5,296 bases of DNA, taken from contig JAAOYD010000049.1 in NCBI GenBank assembly GCA_018221165.1, positions 1 through 5,296 on the forward strand, given 5' to 3'. This document shows, one piece after another, positions 4,737 through 5,296 of the stretch. A program made the position numbers and the translations under genes. How positions within the stretch are numbered: the stretch's first letter is position 1; each line of letters starts with the position of its first letter. This DNA comes from Candidatus Woesearchaeota archaeon (lineage in GTDB: Archaea > Nanobdellota > Nanobdellia > Woesearchaeales > UBA525). The notes below the pieces were generated by a model. The model saw nothing but the letters and a program-made list of their open reading frames with translations. It was not told the origin of the DNA and did not search any database.

Positions 4737-5296
4737 AGATGTAGCATCTTCGTGAATTCCTTGAAACGTGTTTCCAATTCTTCTTTCTTGAGTTCTTGTA
4801 ATCGTTCGAGGCTGAACTGCTCGATGGTGAAACTTGCCATTATTGTGCCATGAGCGAGTGACGCTCGGATGTTCTCGAAACTTGCCGGGTCATCAGAATC
4901 CTGCGCGGCGAGGAAGCCCATCATGCCACCAGCGAAGGTATCGCCCGCGCCTGTGGGATCAACGACTTTTTCTGCTGGATAGGCAGGCAACGCACCGATG
5001 CCATCTTTGTGTGCAAAGAGACAGCCATGCTCGCCTTTCTTCACCACGACGAATCGTGGGCCGAGCTCCAGGAGATGCTTCGCCGCTGCGACGGTGTTGC
5101 GTTTTCCCGTGAGTTGCTCTGCTTCGTCATAATTCAGGACGAGGCCGTCAACTTCCTTGATAAGTTTGATAAGCTCGTCATGCTCGTTCTCAATCCACAA
5201 GTTCATGGTGTCTGCAACCACAAGCTTTCGCTTTGGAAATTGCTTGAGTTGGGCACGCTGGTTCGTGGGCGAAGCGTTCGCGAGGAAAATAAACTC
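4733..5296 (-). CDS. PfkB-family sugar kinase, 5' part outside the window
   Basis: The frame stays open to the window edge, so 187 C-terminal residues are visible and the N-terminal sugar-binding part is missing. An internal GTG at 5221 is not the start: the conserved strand EFIFLANASP and the segment KLVVADTMNLWI run through it. PfkB signatures are the NYDE form of the NxxE motif at residues 55-58 of the visible part, VVKKGEHG at 84-91, and the anion-hole and catalytic loop DPTGAGDTFAGG at 113-124 with catalytic Asp119. The protein phosphorylates a sugar, nucleoside or related alcohol using ATP in the cytosol; the substrate cannot be read from this half. The ADTMNLWI segment recalls a ribokinase-like subgroup of unassigned substrate. 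Convergent with the AbrB-PhoU gene, with which it is probably not functionally linked. Confidence 0.92.
   Translation of the reverse strand, partial: EFIFLANASPTNQRAQLKQFPKRKLVVADTMNLWIENEHDELIKLIKEVDGLVLNYDEAEQLTGKRNTVAAAKHLLELGPRFVVVKKGEHGCLFAHKDGIGALPAYPAEKVVDPTGAGDTFAGGMMGFLAAQDSDDPASFENIRASLAHGTIMASFTIEQFSLERLQELKKEELETRFKEFTKMLHL

Overview
The window looks like a compact archaeal chromosome of intermediate GC, probably from a DPANN-type lineage such as Woesearchaeota (inference). Three things point this way. The AbrB/SpoVT-PhoU fusion regulator and the ACT-domain protein are of archaeal type. AT-rich TATA-like boxes sit at archaeal distances from starts. Convergent genes share their stop codons. 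No rRNA, tRNA, CRISPR array, insertion sequence or phage gene was seen.

Layout: (1) 21-647, minus: an ACT-domain protein, probably an amino-acid-responsive regulator. (2) 648-886: a 239-bp divergent control region holding a TATA box, repeated palindromic operator-like sites, and a 16-codon arginine-rich open frame with its own strong Shine-Dalgarno. (3) 887-3395, plus: argG and argH, overlapping by 47 nt, which convert citrulline to arginine. (4) 3392-3643, minus: two very small acidic reading frames, one with an excellent ribosome binding site. (5) 3644-3779: an AT-rich divergent promoter with palindromes and a 20-bp-spaced direct repeat. (6) 3780-4736, plus: an AbrB/SpoVT-PhoU regulator. 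(7) 4733-5296, minus: a PfkB-family sugar kinase cut by the window edge.

How it may work together: the argGH operon appears to be controlled at two levels from one intergenic region. At the DNA level, the ACT protein is an attractive candidate to sense an amino acid and bind the repeated CTTTTC(A)GGAC elements between itself and argG. At the RNA level, the peptide MEKQRMERRRSLRARF has 6 Arg in 16 residues, while ArgG and ArgH contain only 7 Arg each in 430 and 420 residues. That is the arrangement of an amino-acid leader-peptide attenuator. Downstream of it, the argG Shine-Dalgarno can pair with a TTCACC segment, and that segment overlaps one that can pair with the leader-peptide start. This candidate arginine attenuator in an archaeon is the most interesting item here. 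The small frame and the base complementarities are seen directly; the mechanism is inference.
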